In this document: positions 53,651 to 61,915 of the stretch, one piece after another
Position numbering within the stretch: the stretch's first letter is position 1
Layout of the letters: every line of letters starts with the position of its first letter
From: G11 sp947167445
GTDB lineage: Bacteria; Bacillota; Clostridia; Lachnospirales; Lachnospiraceae
Reading direction: 5' to 3'
Length of the DNA: 64,000 nt
Assembly: GCA_947167445.1 (NCBI GenBank)
Contig: CAMVID010000003.1
Coordinates: 163,838 to 227,837 of the forward strand
Notes under the pieces: generated by a model
Databases searched by the model: none
Seen by the model: only the letters and a program-made list of their open reading frames with translations
What the model was told of the DNA's origin: nothing
Position numbers and translations under genes: made by a program

Positions 53651-54085
53651 CGCCTGTTTTCTTACTTCTTTTCCCGTTCGGGCATAATAGCAGCGTTATT
53701 CTTGATTTCTATTATGATGTTTTCAAGAGTTATGTAAACCAAGATTTTGGAGAGAACATAATAATATGAGTGGAAATGAGATTTATTATGTTTTTTCTAA
53801 AGGTTATGTAAACCACTTGTTATAAATCTTTCAATTTTCCTCATAATAAATGACATTAAAAAAGGATTTATTATGCGACTGCCACGTTTGGCTACTTGTT
53901 TCCGACTCTATACGGCAAGATAAAAACATAATAATTTCCAGAAATTGAGATTCTATCCGTCGAACCTCAAATTTAGATAAACACAGTATGATGTTATGTA
54001 AACTTTTATACTACAAGTTCAATGACAGGATGATACTCATCAGTTACGCTAATAATAGACATATTTTTGATGAGGGGGTGATGGT
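53651..54085. other. AT-rich intergenic region with three GTTATGTAAAC copies
   Basis: Direct copies at 53729-53741, 53803-53815 and 53993-54003, all in + orientation, interspersed with CATAATAA-like words (about 53758, 53843, 53925) and TTATTATG (about 53785, 53870). I see no supported gene in this stretch. Confidence 0.65.
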
Positions 54086-54280
54086 ATGCAACCATCAATT
54101 GAACAAATGGAGCAGGAGTTAAACAGGCTGTACTGGCTAGACAGTCGAAGGTACCTGGAGAGACTTAACATGATTAAGGGAATGGGATACAAGGTGCTTA
54201 GAAATGCCCGAGGAAGGCATAAGATTGAGATGGATTTCTCCTCTGCATTTGGTGGGGTATTTGGAGATTTCTTCAGATGA
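54086..54280 (+). CDS. Small hypothetical protein (64 aa)
   Basis: Charged helical protein of 64 residues, beginning MQPSIEQMEQELNRLYW. A strong GAGGGGGTG ribosome site 7 nt upstream makes translation likely. There is no signal peptide or membrane helix, and I do not recognise a family. It ends 84 bp before the hicA-like gene and lies in an accessory region, so it may belong to a mobile or defence-type module. Confidence 0.55.
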   Translation: MQPSIEQMEQELNRLYWLDSRRYLERLNMIKGMGYKVLRNARGRHKIEMDFSSAFGGVFGDFFR

Positions 54281-54305
54281 TAACTTGATGTAAATGCTAA
54301 GGATA

Positions 54306-54354
54306 TTGACAATTAAATGAAAGGATGAGAAAATGTAACTGAAAAGTAGTTACA
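54306..54354 (+). promoter_or_regulatory. Candidate hicAB promoter and operator
   Basis: TTGACA at 54306-54311 with a weak -10 GAAAAT at 54329-54334 (17-bp spacing). TGTAACT at 54334-54340 and AGTTACA at 54348-54354 form a perfect 7-bp inverted repeat starting at the -10, suited to autorepression by HicB. Confidence 0.55.
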
Positions 54355-54364
54355 AGAAAACAGT

Positions 54365-54622
54365 ATGCCAAATAAGAAAAAACTACTTGAGAAATTACTT
54401 AAAAAGCCTGCACCTAATAATTTTACTGTGAGAGAGCTAGATTTGCTCATGTCCAAGTGTAATTGTATTAAATTTGAAGGTGGACGAGGCTCGGGGATAG
54501 GGTACTCACATATTGAGTCCAAAAGGATAGTTCAGTTTGATGGACCTCATCCCGGGACCGAGTTGTATAGGTACCAGATAAAGATGATAATTAAATTTCT
54601 GGGAGAGGTAGGTGAACTGTAG
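54365..54622 (+). CDS. hicA: HicA-like mRNA interferase toxin
   Basis: An 85-residue protein with the HicA dsRBD-like layout: KLLKKPAPNNFTVRELDLLM, EGGRGSGIGYSHIESKRIVQ and FDGPHPGTELYRYQIKMII. The His in GYSH is the best candidate for the catalytic residue, although the usual G-S-H is altered here. HicA cuts mRNA and is neutralised by HicB, encoded directly downstream (TAG then ATG at 54623). The leader holds an inverted repeat. The ribosome site is weak. Confidence 0.85.
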   Translation: MPNKKKLLEKLLKKPAPNNFTVRELDLLMSKCNCIKFEGGRGSGIGYSHIESKRIVQFDGPHPGTELYRYQIKMIIKFLGEVGEL

Positions 54623-54970
54623 ATGATTAGTTCTTTGATGGAATGCCAAGGTTATCATGCCAAAATCGAGTTTGATCAGGTTGATCAGATTTTTGTTGGT
54701 CGCGTTTTAGGAATTAATGATTCAATTAATTTTCACGGAACATCCGTTGAGGAGTTAAAAGTTGAATTTAGAAATGCAATCATAAATTACATAGATTATT
54801 GCAAGAAAATGGGGAAAGAACCCGAAAGAGAGTTTAAGGGTGTATTTAACGTGCGAATCAAGCCGGAACAGCATAAGAAGATTGCTTTGCATGCTGCAAA
54901 TGAGGGCATTACTATTAATCAATTTGTCTCTAGAGCAATTGATGATGAACTTGCTCTTATGGAAGGATAA
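54623..54970 (+). CDS. hicB: HicB-like antitoxin
   Basis: A 115-residue protein. The N-terminal half (YHAKIEFDQVDQIFVGRVLG, then NFHGTSVEELKVEFRNAI) is the partial RNase H-like HicB fold. The C-terminal part (FNVRIKPEQHKKIALHAANE, ITINQFVSRAIDDEL) is a ribbon-helix-helix DNA-binding domain. It should bind HicA and repress the operon at the inverted repeat near 54334. It starts 1 bp after the hicA stop with GGTGAAC and AGAGGTAGG in the leader. Confidence 0.88.
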   Translation: MISSLMECQGYHAKIEFDQVDQIFVGRVLGINDSINFHGTSVEELKVEFRNAIINYIDYCKKMGKEPEREFKGVFNVRIKPEQHKKIALHAANEGITINQFVSRAIDDELALMEG

Positions 54971-55080
54971 ACAAAATATAAGATAAAGCAAATTGATGCC
55001 TTAAGGGGGATTGAATGACCCAAGCTCATCCTGTATGATTGGTTGAAATAAATGATTTTCAGGATAATGGAAGGGTTCTA

Positions 55081-55389
55081 ATGAGGAGAGCATATCCCAC
55101 AATTGACATGAAAGCCACAGGCAGAAACATTAAGAGAATAATGAGGGCGAGGGGTATTTCAGTAAAAGAGGTACAGAAATACCTTGGACTTTCTGCACCT
55201 CAGGGTATATACCACTGGCTTGACGGACGTAGCATGCCCACCGTTGACAATCTATATGCTCTCAGCGACTTATTCCGGACGCCGATGGACGAGATTATTT
55301 GTGGGAATCGTAGGTATAAGCAATGCGAGACTCTAGAGGATCGACTGTTTACCTATTATGACAGGTATCTTGAATTGTTGGCAGGATAG
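55081..55389 (+). CDS. XRE-type helix-turn-helix regulator
   Basis: A 102-residue protein. Residues about 12-68 are a HTH_3 domain: GRNIKRIMRARGISVKEVQKYLG, then SAPQGIYHWLDGRSMPTVDNLYALSDLF, and MDEIICG. ATG 55081 with GGAAGGG 5 nt upstream is favoured over TTG 55039. The C-terminal tail (RLFTYYDRYLELLAG) is helical. It may control the nearby HicAB module or other accessory genes. A terminator follows at 55418. Confidence 0.85.
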   Translation: MRRAYPTIDMKATGRNIKRIMRARGISVKEVQKYLGLSAPQGIYHWLDGRSMPTVDNLYALSDLFRTPMDEIICGNRRYKQCETLEDRLFTYYDRYLELLAG

Positions 55390-55417
55390 TATATGCTTGA
55401 ATAAAGTATTTGATAAG

Positions 55418-55444
55418 CTGCTTCCGAAGAGGAAGCAGTTTTTT
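55418..55444 (+). terminator. Rho-independent terminator after the HTH gene
   Basis: CTGCTTCC at 55418-55425, loop GAAGA, GGAAGCAG at 55431-55438, then six T. Confidence 0.9.
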
Positions 55445-55556
55445 ATACTCCCAAAGAAAACAGAAAATATAACTCAAAGAAGAGAGCCGGTTTTGCCGAC
55501 TTTAAAAATCTATGTGGTAAAATAGAATAGAAATAATTATGGAGGGGGTAAATGTT

Positions 55557-56342
55557 TTGACAATACCAAGCGAACCAATAACTGAAGAGAAAAAACAAGA
55601 AGAAGGCAGGAATAAACGGAATGGGGCCGCAGAAAGATTTATTATCCCCATTCTTGTATCTGTAGTAAGTGGCTTTCTTGGGGTGTTATGTACGATTTGG
55701 TGGAATAGCCATTTGATAAAAAATGATTATTTTGCAAAAGCAAACTCCGGAGATACCTATTCTCAATTATTTCTTGCTGACTATTACTATGAGATATCAG
55801 ATTATGTATCTAGTATATACTGGTTCAAAGTGCTAGCTCAAAACGAAGGGAAAATCGGGTATACGGCTAAAAATAATCTTGCCATCCTTTATATCAAAAT
55901 GGCGGAACAAAGTAATGGGACCGATTATGAGTATGACAGAGCTAAGGTAGCTTCTTTATTTTTCGAAGCTATGAATGGAGGAGTTGTTGAAGCGGGGCGA
56001 AATTTGTATGCTTTTATCAAGCAGATGCCATTTGAAATGCGCGAAGATTTTTCCTCTGAAGAGATGTTACAACAAGCAGAAGGATTTCTAGATGAGCATG
56101 AGGCGTTTGATGAAAAGCTTCCATCAAGTGATGTAAAATGGGAATATATGGGAACGGAGGTGGGAGAGAGTGTGCCTGCCAATACTAACGATTATGAATT
56201 TGAAACAGTAAGCAGTGACTATGTATTTGACAAGCAAGATTCTTCTCTGGGAATGAAGAGTATATTCACTTATAAAATATATAAACGAATAGATTCCATT
56301 GAACAAGTTGAATATGATTACGAGTTCGCAGACTTTAGTTGA
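55557..56342 (+). CDS. Membrane-anchored protein with TPR/Sel1-like repeats, unknown function
   Basis: A protein of 261 residues from TTG 55557, chosen because GGAGGGGG is 8 nt upstream; the ATG at 55539 overlaps that site and has none of its own. One membrane helix (FIIPILVSVVSGFLGVLCTIWW) lies near residues 30-50. After it come Sel1/TPR-like helices: AKANSGDTYSQLFLADYYYE, VSSIYWFKVLAQNE, NLAILYIKMAEQ, KVASLFFEAMNGGVVEAG. The C-terminal 80 residues are acidic. Function is not known. Confidence 0.65.
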   Translation: MTIPSEPITEEKKQEEGRNKRNGAAERFIIPILVSVVSGFLGVLCTIWWNSHLIKNDYFAKANSGDTYSQLFLADYYYEISDYVSSIYWFKVLAQNEGKIGYTAKNNLAILYIKMAEQSNGTDYEYDRAKVASLFFEAMNGGVVEAGRNLYAFIKQMPFEMREDFSSEEMLQQAEGFLDEHEAFDEKLPSSDVKWEYMGTEVGESVPANTNDYEFETVSSDYVFDKQDSSLGMKSIFTYKIYKRIDSIEQVEYDYEFADFS

Positions 56343-56384
56343 TTGTAGAGACCAACGAATGAAGGATTATTATGAGGAGTCATT

Positions 56385-56537
56385 ATGCTGGTAAAGCGAG
56401 ATGATGAAAGAGAAGAAAGAATAGTAGAGGGATTAATTGCTGATGACGAGGAACTTCGTAGGCAGCATGAAATATTTGAGGCAGAGATGGCACTTAAACA
56501 AGAACTAATTGGGTGCGGTGGGAGCATTTCGAAATAA
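56385..56537 (+). CDS. Small acidic protein (50 aa), probable
   Basis: ATG 56385 with GAGGAG 5 nt upstream opens a 50-codon frame ending at TAA 56535-56537. The product begins MLVKRDDEREERIVEGL, is strongly charged and looks like one long helix. It lies between the TPR-like gene and the IMPase-like gene. No family recognised; the ribosome site is the main support. Confidence 0.45.
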   Translation: MLVKRDDEREERIVEGLIADDEELRRQHEIFEAEMALKQELIGCGGSISK

Positions 56538-56562
56538 TACCATGTCTAAGGAAAGGAACAAA

Positions 56563-57336
56563 ATGATTGACAGTATAATCGCAGTTGCCAGAGCGGCAGG
56601 AGACATCATGCTTAACGCTGTCCGCCCCAAAATAATGGAGAAGGCGGGGCATGCAAATTTTTGCACTGAAACCGATGAGAAAATCCAGGCCTTTCTCATA
56701 GATGAGCTATCGAAGATTTTACCTGAAGCATCGTTTCTCGGAGAGGAGGACGGTCAGGACGTATTCGAGGCCAAAATGAAAGAGGGCTACTGCTTCGTCC
56801 TGGACCCCATTGACGGAACATCCAATTTCATTTTTGCATACAGACCGTCGGTGGTTTCCATAGGACTTTTAAAGGATGGGAAGCCCCACATGGCCGTGGT
56901 TTATAACCCATACGATGACATGATGTTTTCAGCCATCAAGGGCCAGGGCGCCTATATGAACGGCGAGAGAATCATGTCCTCCGAGGCTCCTTTATCCGAC
57001 AGCCTTGCAGTATTTGGCACTGCGCCTTACTATACTGAACTTCAGGACAGAACTTTTGATATAGCCAAAAAACTTCTTCCTCTCTGCGTCGATTTAAGAC
57101 GATCCGGCACCGCAGCCTGGGATATGTGTTGCGTGGCCCTTGGAAGATGCGGTTTGTATTTTGAATTGAAAATACAGCTGTGGGATTATGCCGCAGCAGC
57201 ACTCATAGCCACTGAGGCCGGGTGTACGGTCACCGACATTGTCGGTTCCCCCCTAAACTATTCAGGCCCTACATCTGCCTTATGCATGGCACAGGGAATC
57301 AAATCTATTCCTTCTTGCTTTAGCACCTCATCCTAA
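56563..57336 (+). CDS. Inositol monophosphatase family protein
   Basis: A 257-residue phosphatase. ETDEKIQAFLIDEL and FLGEEDGQD carry the first metal ligands, FVLDPIDGTSNFIF is the D-P-x-D-G-T metal motif, and QLWDYAAAALIATEAG is the W-D-x-A-A motif. IMPase-fold enzymes hydrolyse inositol-1-phosphate, 3'-phosphoadenosine 5'-phosphate or sugar phosphates; specificity is not clear here. ATG 56563, with AAGGAAAGG upstream, is favoured over 56542. The stop codon lies in the loop of its own terminator. Confidence 0.9.
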   Translation: MIDSIIAVARAAGDIMLNAVRPKIMEKAGHANFCTETDEKIQAFLIDELSKILPEASFLGEEDGQDVFEAKMKEGYCFVLDPIDGTSNFIFAYRPSVVSIGLLKDGKPHMAVVYNPYDDMMFSAIKGQGAYMNGERIMSSEAPLSDSLAVFGTAPYYTELQDRTFDIAKKLLPLCVDLRRSGTAAWDMCCVALGRCGLYFELKIQLWDYAAAALIATEAGCTVTDIVGSPLNYSGPTSALCMAQGIKSIPSCFSTSS

Positions 57337-57354
57337 GGATGAGGTGCTTTTTTT
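57322..57354 (+). terminator. Terminator of the IMPase-like gene
   Basis: AGCACCTCATCC at 57322-57333 and GGATGAGGTGCT at 57337-57348 form a 12-bp stem with loop TAA (the stop codon), followed by T's. Confidence 0.92.
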
Positions 57355-57361
57355 GTTTGGG

Positions 57362-57419
57362 GCGGATAATTCGGGTTTTTGTCCCTCATTATCCGCTGAT
57401 TTTGGCGTTATGTAAACCA
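57362..57419. repeat. 58-bp repeat with GCGGATAA hairpin (right-handed copy)
   Basis: GCGGATAA at 57362-57369, 19 nt, TTATCCGC at 57389-57396, a 10-nt spacer, then GTTATGTAAACCA at 57407-57419. It is a mirror-image copy of 46033-46090 with the same spacings. Confidence 0.7.
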
Positions 57420-57463
57420 ACAAGCATAATAAAAAGGGGTTTTTGAGGGTATATTACACATTT

Positions 57464-57565
57464 TGGTTTACATAACAGATGAAAATCGCCAAAATAAGCG
57501 GATAAATCAGGAAAAATCGGCGATTTCTCCGCCATCTGCCAGAAATCGGAATATTATGTAAACTA
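57464..57565. repeat. 102-bp composite repeat with TTTACATAA ends
   Basis: TGGTTTACATAAC at 57464-57476 and ATTATGTAAACTA at 57553-57565 form the inverted ends. The core contains AAATCGCC/GGCGATTT arms and words shared with 45886-45988 (AAGCGGA, ATTTCTCCGC). Confidence 0.7.
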
Positions 57566-57689
57566 AAAAGCATAATAAATTGTATAAAACAAGGATTTAT
57601 TACGAGAGGTGGTTGACATAACACTAGATTGAACCTTCTTTAGGCACTAATAAACAAGAATTCTACTCGATTAGAGCGGTGAATTGTAT

Positions 57690-57695
57690 TATAAT
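57690..57695 (+). promoter_or_regulatory. Consensus -10 box six bases before a start codon
   Basis: TATAAT at 57690-57695 is followed by six bases and then ATG 57702, so transcription would start at or next to the start codon. No clear -35 is seen at 17 bp. Confidence 0.5.
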
Positions 57696-57701
57696 ACTTA
57701 C

Positions 57702-59231
57702 ATGCGTGTATTTGAGAACTTAAGTATGAGAATAATTGAAGTTCTTGCTGGGTTGCTGTTTACGATATTGGCCGTGGCAGCAGCCTTTGTGAGCGTGGTG
57801 AGAGCGGATGGCTATGCGGAAAGCTATAGTTTCGCGTGGGACAATCCGGTAATTAATGTGCTCTTTGCTGCGACGATGGCTGCTATTTTTATGCTCATTG
57901 CAAAATGGGTCCGCAGGGATTTGGAGAAGAGAAGAAAGCTGCTTCTTATTATGGAGATGACTTTGGCCGTTCTTGGCGGTCTTGCCTTCGCGGCGGTAAG
58001 CAAGTGTTTCCCCACGGCGGATCAGGCCAGCGTTTATTACGGTGCCAAGCATTTTGCCACGGGGTGGTTCGCGGACCTGGCGGAAACCGGCAGCTATTTC
58101 AGCGTCTATCCCCACCAGATGGCCCTGGCACTGGCCCAGGAAATCATCATCCGAATCGCCCACACCGACAGCTACCACGTGCTCCAGGGGGTCAACGCCC
58201 TTTGTAACGCCCTGACAATCTGGGCTCTCTACAGCATTTCGGACACCCTATATGATGATAAAAACGTCAGCATCTACACCCTGTTATTAACCTTTTTTAC
58301 CTTGCCCCTTTTCTGGTACACACCCTTCGTTTACGGAGATTTGGCTTCAATCGGGTTTAGTCTGCTTGGCTTAGCATTGCTATTAAAGGTCCTTTTGAAA
58401 GAAGATTTTGTGAAAAAGTGGCACAAACCTGCCCTCTTTGCAGGAAGCGTTTTATCCCTTTTTATCGCAACCCTGGTTCGCTCAAATACTTTGATCTTTG
58501 TGATTGCGGTGGCTCTTTGCCTTCTGGTTTACATAATTCGAGTAAAGAAGCCCCTGCTTCTTATATACATTGCTGTAATTGCAATCCTTTGCGGAACCGT
58601 AAATAAGGGTGCTATCAAATTCTACGAGTGGCGCTCAGGCAACAAGATTAATGACGGCATGCCTTCAATCTGCCACATGGTTATGGGACTTCAGGAAGGC
58701 CCCATGGGTAACGGCTACTACAACGGATATAACTTTGACACGTATGTTAACAGGGCAAATTATGATCAGGCTCTGGCCAGGGAACTGGCTCGTGCTGACC
58801 TTGACGCCAGACTTTCAGAGTTCAAAGCTGACCCTGCCTATACGGCAGCCTTCTTTAGAGACAAATTCTTTGGTCAGTGGCTCAGCACTGATTTTGACTG
58901 CTATCATTTCACTTGTGGCGCTTATTATGAGAGATGGCCTGTGGTTGAGAGCCTCTTCTCGGGAACTTTATATAAGGTCACAAGCTTTTATATGGACAAA
59001 TATGGATTCTTCGTGTATGCGCTTACGGCTTTTGCCGTGATTTCTTCACTCATCAAGGGCTTTAGAAAGAGCGAAACTGATGAGAAGAGGGGAATCCTTT
59101 GCTATATTTTGTTGACGGCCATTATCGGCGGCGCCATCTTCTCCATCATCTGGGAGGGCGCCGGCAGATACGTGCTGCCGTACTTCATTTTCGCAATACC
59201 CTACGCCGCAGGAGGAATATATGAGAAATAA
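57702..59231 (+). CDS. Polytopic GT-C-like membrane protein, tandem copy 1
   Basis: A 509-residue protein with about 11 hydrophobic helices. An extracytoplasmic loop after the third helix reads CFPTADQASVYYGAKHFA, and YVYGD-like FVYGDLASIGFSLLG and SICHMVMGLQEGP follow. The same order (Q-E/A loop, IYGDLGGP, ICNITMGLND) is seen in the next gene, so the two are paralogues. The layout resembles GT39-like enzymes. There is no ribosome site before ATG 57702, and TATAAT is six bases upstream, so it may be leaderless; ATG 57726 is an alternative. Substrate unknown. Confidence 0.6.
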   Translation: MRVFENLSMRIIEVLAGLLFTILAVAAAFVSVVRADGYAESYSFAWDNPVINVLFAATMAAIFMLIAKWVRRDLEKRRKLLLIMEMTLAVLGGLAFAAVSKCFPTADQASVYYGAKHFATGWFADLAETGSYFSVYPHQMALALAQEIIIRIAHTDSYHVLQGVNALCNALTIWALYSISDTLYDDKNVSIYTLLLTFFTLPLFWYTPFVYGDLASIGFSLLGLALLLKVLLKEDFVKKWHKPALFAGSVLSLFIATLVRSNTLIFVIAVALCLLVYIIRVKKPLLLIYIAVIAILCGTVNKGAIKFYEWRSGNKINDGMPSICHMVMGLQEGPMGNGYYNGYNFDTYVNRANYDQALARELARADLDARLSEFKADPAYTAAFFRDKFFGQWLSTDFDCYHFTCGAYYERWPVVESLFSGTLYKVTSFYMDKYGFFVYALTAFAVISSLIKGFRKSETDEKRGILCYILLTAIIGGAIFSIIWEGAGRYVLPYFIFAIPYAAGGIYEK

Positions 59232-60813
59232 AATAGCCACCTTCCTCACGGAAGCCTTCAAATGGATATTCTTCGCCTTGATGACCGCCATGTTCATATG
59301 CGGTTTCTTTGTGACGGGAATTCATCAGAAGTTTGAAAACGGCGGAATCGATGAGTTCGTAATAATAGGAAAGAACAACCTTGGAATTTCGGCCCTGGTG
59401 GTAATCGCAGGAATTGCCCTAGCCTGGGGCGCCTTCAAACTTGGTGATATCCTGACAAGTGACAAAGCCAAGCACAAACTTAACATGAACCTCTTCGCAG
59501 GCATAGTCTGCGCCGTAAGCTTCATCCTGGCCATCATTTGGATTAACATCCTAAAGGTAGTGCCCGGCGCGGACCAGGAATTCTGCGTAAACTACGCCGA
59601 CGCCATGAATAACGGGGATTTCACGTGCCTGGAGCAGGGCCAGTACCTGGCAAACTACCCACACCTTTTGGGCCTCATCGCTTTCCTGCGCCTTTTATTC
59701 AAGATTTTCGGCGAGTCCAACTACGACACCTTCAGGTACTTTAACGCCATCTGCATCCCCATCATGATCTACGCGGGCTACAGAATCGTGAAGAAGTTCA
59801 CCGACGATGATGGTAAAACCGAATTTTTCTACCTCCTGGCAATGCTTTTTAACATCCCGGTTTACGCCTATGTTCTCTACATTTACGGCGATCTCGGCGG
59901 CCCGGCCCTCGGAATTGCAAGCTTCTGGTTCTTCTACCAGTGCCTTGACAAACTAAGCCCCAAAAACATAATAGGCTTTGTGCTTTTCACCATCGCATCG
60001 GTAACCATCAGGAAAAACATGCTTATCTTCGCAATCGCAATGATTGTGGTACTTATAGTGCGCCTTATCGCAAAGATTAACAAGAAAGACCTGATTCTCT
60101 TAGCGATTGTTGCCGTAACAACCCTGTTTTCTATCAAATACGTGGAGTGGCTCTACCTTCCTGAGCGCCCCACCACAGAGTACGCGGTTCCCGCCATCTG
60201 CAACATTACCATGGGCCTCAACGACGACCAGGGTTACGCCGGCTGGTACAACTATTACGAGCTGGTGGTCATGGGCGAAAACGGCTGGGATCCCGAAGCG
60301 GCTTCAGCTGAATCCATGGAAGCTATCAAAAACGTCTACATCCCATTATTTCTCCATAACCCGGGATATACCGCAGACTTTTTCTTCAGAAAAATCAATT
60401 CCCAGTGGCAGGTGCCCCTGTATCAAAGTATCGTCAGCAACATCCTTCTCTACGGACCTCAGAACGACTTTGTCATGTCGGTTTACTTTGGTACATGGAA
60501 CAGGATTTTTGACTGGTTTATGAAAATATATCAGATGGCAATGTACTTTTTCATCGCCTACCTTCTCTTCGCAAGCCGCAAGGATAAAGAGAGAAAACCC
60601 ATCGAATATTACGCCATGCTTATAGCGGCTTTCGGAGGCTTCCTACTAAGCTGCGTATGGGAATCCAAGGCCAGATATATTTTCCCCTACTTTATAATAA
60701 TGATTCCTTTCATGGCATTTGGTGCCAAATTGATGTATGAGAGGCTCAAAATAAGAATTCGTGCTACAATAGAGAAGAATTCTGATTTTACCAATAAGAA
60801 AGAAGACAAATAA
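59221..60813 (+). CDS. Polytopic GT-C-like membrane protein, tandem copy 2
   Basis: A 530-residue protein with about 11 hydrophobic helices, overlapping copy 1 by 11 bp, with AGGAGG inside that overlap. The loop VVPGADQEFCVNYADAMNNG corresponds to the acidic loop of copy 1, and YIYGDLGGPALGIASFW and ICNITMGLNDDQGYAGWYNY align with its later motifs. GT-C activity (sugar from a polyprenyl carrier) is likely; the GtrB-like GT2 at 62360 could make the carrier-linked sugar. Its stop abuts the aminotransferase ATG. Confidence 0.6.
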   Translation: MRNKIATFLTEAFKWIFFALMTAMFICGFFVTGIHQKFENGGIDEFVIIGKNNLGISALVVIAGIALAWGAFKLGDILTSDKAKHKLNMNLFAGIVCAVSFILAIIWINILKVVPGADQEFCVNYADAMNNGDFTCLEQGQYLANYPHLLGLIAFLRLLFKIFGESNYDTFRYFNAICIPIMIYAGYRIVKKFTDDDGKTEFFYLLAMLFNIPVYAYVLYIYGDLGGPALGIASFWFFYQCLDKLSPKNIIGFVLFTIASVTIRKNMLIFAIAMIVVLIVRLIAKINKKDLILLAIVAVTTLFSIKYVEWLYLPERPTTEYAVPAICNITMGLNDDQGYAGWYNYYELVVMGENGWDPEAASAESMEAIKNVYIPLFLHNPGYTADFFFRKINSQWQVPLYQSIVSNILLYGPQNDFVMSVYFGTWNRIFDWFMKIYQMAMYFFIAYLLFASRKDKERKPIEYYAMLIAAFGGFLLSCVWESKARYIFPYFIIMIPFMAFGAKLMYERLKIRIRATIEKNSDFTNKKEDK

Positions 60814-61905
60814 ATGGACATTATGACTAACCGCCTTGACAGAGGCTTTTATATGTATCAGGAAGAGTTCGAGAAGAAGGCCATCGAGGTCCTTCGCTCC
60901 GGCTGGTACATCCTTGGAAAAGAAGTGGAAGCATTCGAGAAAGAGTATGCCGCTTACATCGGGACCAAATATGCAGTGGGCCTCGGAAACGGCCTTGATG
61001 CTCTATACCTTGCATTCAGAGCCCTTGGAATCGGCGCGGGGGATGAGGTCATTGTCCAGGGAAACACATACATAGCAAGTGTTATGGGCATTACCATGAA
61101 TGGAGCAACACCTGTTTTTGCAGAACCGGATGAGTTCTACAACATCGACGCAGGCAAGCTCGAAGCCCTTATCACCAAGAAAACCAAGGCAATTCTTGTG
61201 GTTCACCTTTACGGCCAGGCTTCCAACATGGCACCTGTTACAGAACTTTGCAAGAAGTATAATCTTAAACTGGTGGAGGACTGTGCTCAGTCCCACGGCG
61301 CAAAGTTTAACGGCCAAATGACGGGCTCATTCGGAGATATCGGATGTTTTTCCTTCTACCCTTCTAAGAATCTGGGGGCTTTCGGCGACGCCGGAGCAAT
61401 CACCACTAACGATGAGAAAATAGCAGGCGATATCAAGATGCTTCGAAACTACGGAAGCAGAGTTCGCTACTATAATGAGAAGGTGGGCGTCAACTCCAGG
61501 CTTGATGAGATGCAGGCGGGACTTCTTCGTGTGAGACTTCCTCACATGGACGAGTTAATAAAAGAGAAGAGAGAAATCGCAGAGAAATACCTTCGCGAAT
61601 TACATAACGACAAGTTCATCCTTCCCACAGTCAGAGAGGGTGCTACCCACGTTTGGCACCAATTTGTAATAAGATGCGAGAAGCGGGACGAGCTTATCAA
61701 ATACCTTAAGGATAAGGGAATCGGCACCATTATCCACTATCCCGTGCCCCCTCATCTTGCGGAGTGCTATGAGTATCTGGGCCACAAGGCGGGAGACTAT
61801 CCCATCACCGAGAAGTACGCAAACACGGTGCTGTCCATACCCATGTACAACGGCATGACCGCAGAAGAGCAGGACTACGTAATCGCCGCTTTAAATAAGT
61901 TTTAG
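60814..61905 (+). CDS. dTDP-3-keto-6-deoxyhexose aminotransferase (FdtB/QdtB-like)
   Basis: A 363-residue DegT/DnrJ/EryC1 aminotransferase. VGLGNGLDALYLAFRALGI binds the PLP phosphate, LKLVEDCAQSHGAKFNG holds the Asp for the PLP nitrogen, and CFSFYPSKNLGAFGDAGAI holds the PLP-lysine; GVNSRLDEMQAGLLRVRL and IIHYPVPPHL complete the family pattern. FdtB/QdtB enzymes convert dTDP-3-keto-6-deoxyhexose to the 3-amino sugar. The gene pairs with the FdtA-like isomerase 10 bp downstream, and RmlA/RmlB at 22734-24715 supply the precursor. The Fuc3N or Qui3N choice depends on the isomerase. Confidence 0.85.
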   Translation: MDIMTNRLDRGFYMYQEEFEKKAIEVLRSGWYILGKEVEAFEKEYAAYIGTKYAVGLGNGLDALYLAFRALGIGAGDEVIVQGNTYIASVMGITMNGATPVFAEPDEFYNIDAGKLEALITKKTKAILVVHLYGQASNMAPVTELCKKYNLKLVEDCAQSHGAKFNGQMTGSFGDIGCFSFYPSKNLGAFGDAGAITTNDEKIAGDIKMLRNYGSRVRYYNEKVGVNSRLDEMQAGLLRVRLPHMDELIKEKREIAEKYLRELHNDKFILPTVREGATHVWHQFVIRCEKRDELIKYLKDKGIGTIIHYPVPPHLAECYEYLGHKAGDYPITEKYANTVLSIPMYNGMTAEEQDYVIAALNKF

Positions 61906-61915
61906 GAGTTTTTCA

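Larger units (their letters stand above)
57355..57689. other. Repeat-rich intergenic region, no gene seen
   Basis: Contains the 58-bp repeat at 57362, motif copies at 57407, 57464 and 57553, and the 102-bp element 57464-57565. The rest up to the promoter at 57690 shows no supported gene. Confidence 0.7.

Noticed and set aside
53351..53737. A 128-codon plus-strand frame running across the argD end and the terminator
   Set aside because: It overlaps argD in another frame and runs through a palindromic repeat and a terminator; no ribosome site and no family features.
58525..58537. TGGTTTACATAAT, a match to the repeat motif
   Set aside because: It lies inside the GT-C coding sequence without a hairpin or partner end, so it is probably chance. 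The same holds for the match at 23834-23845 in the rmlA leader.
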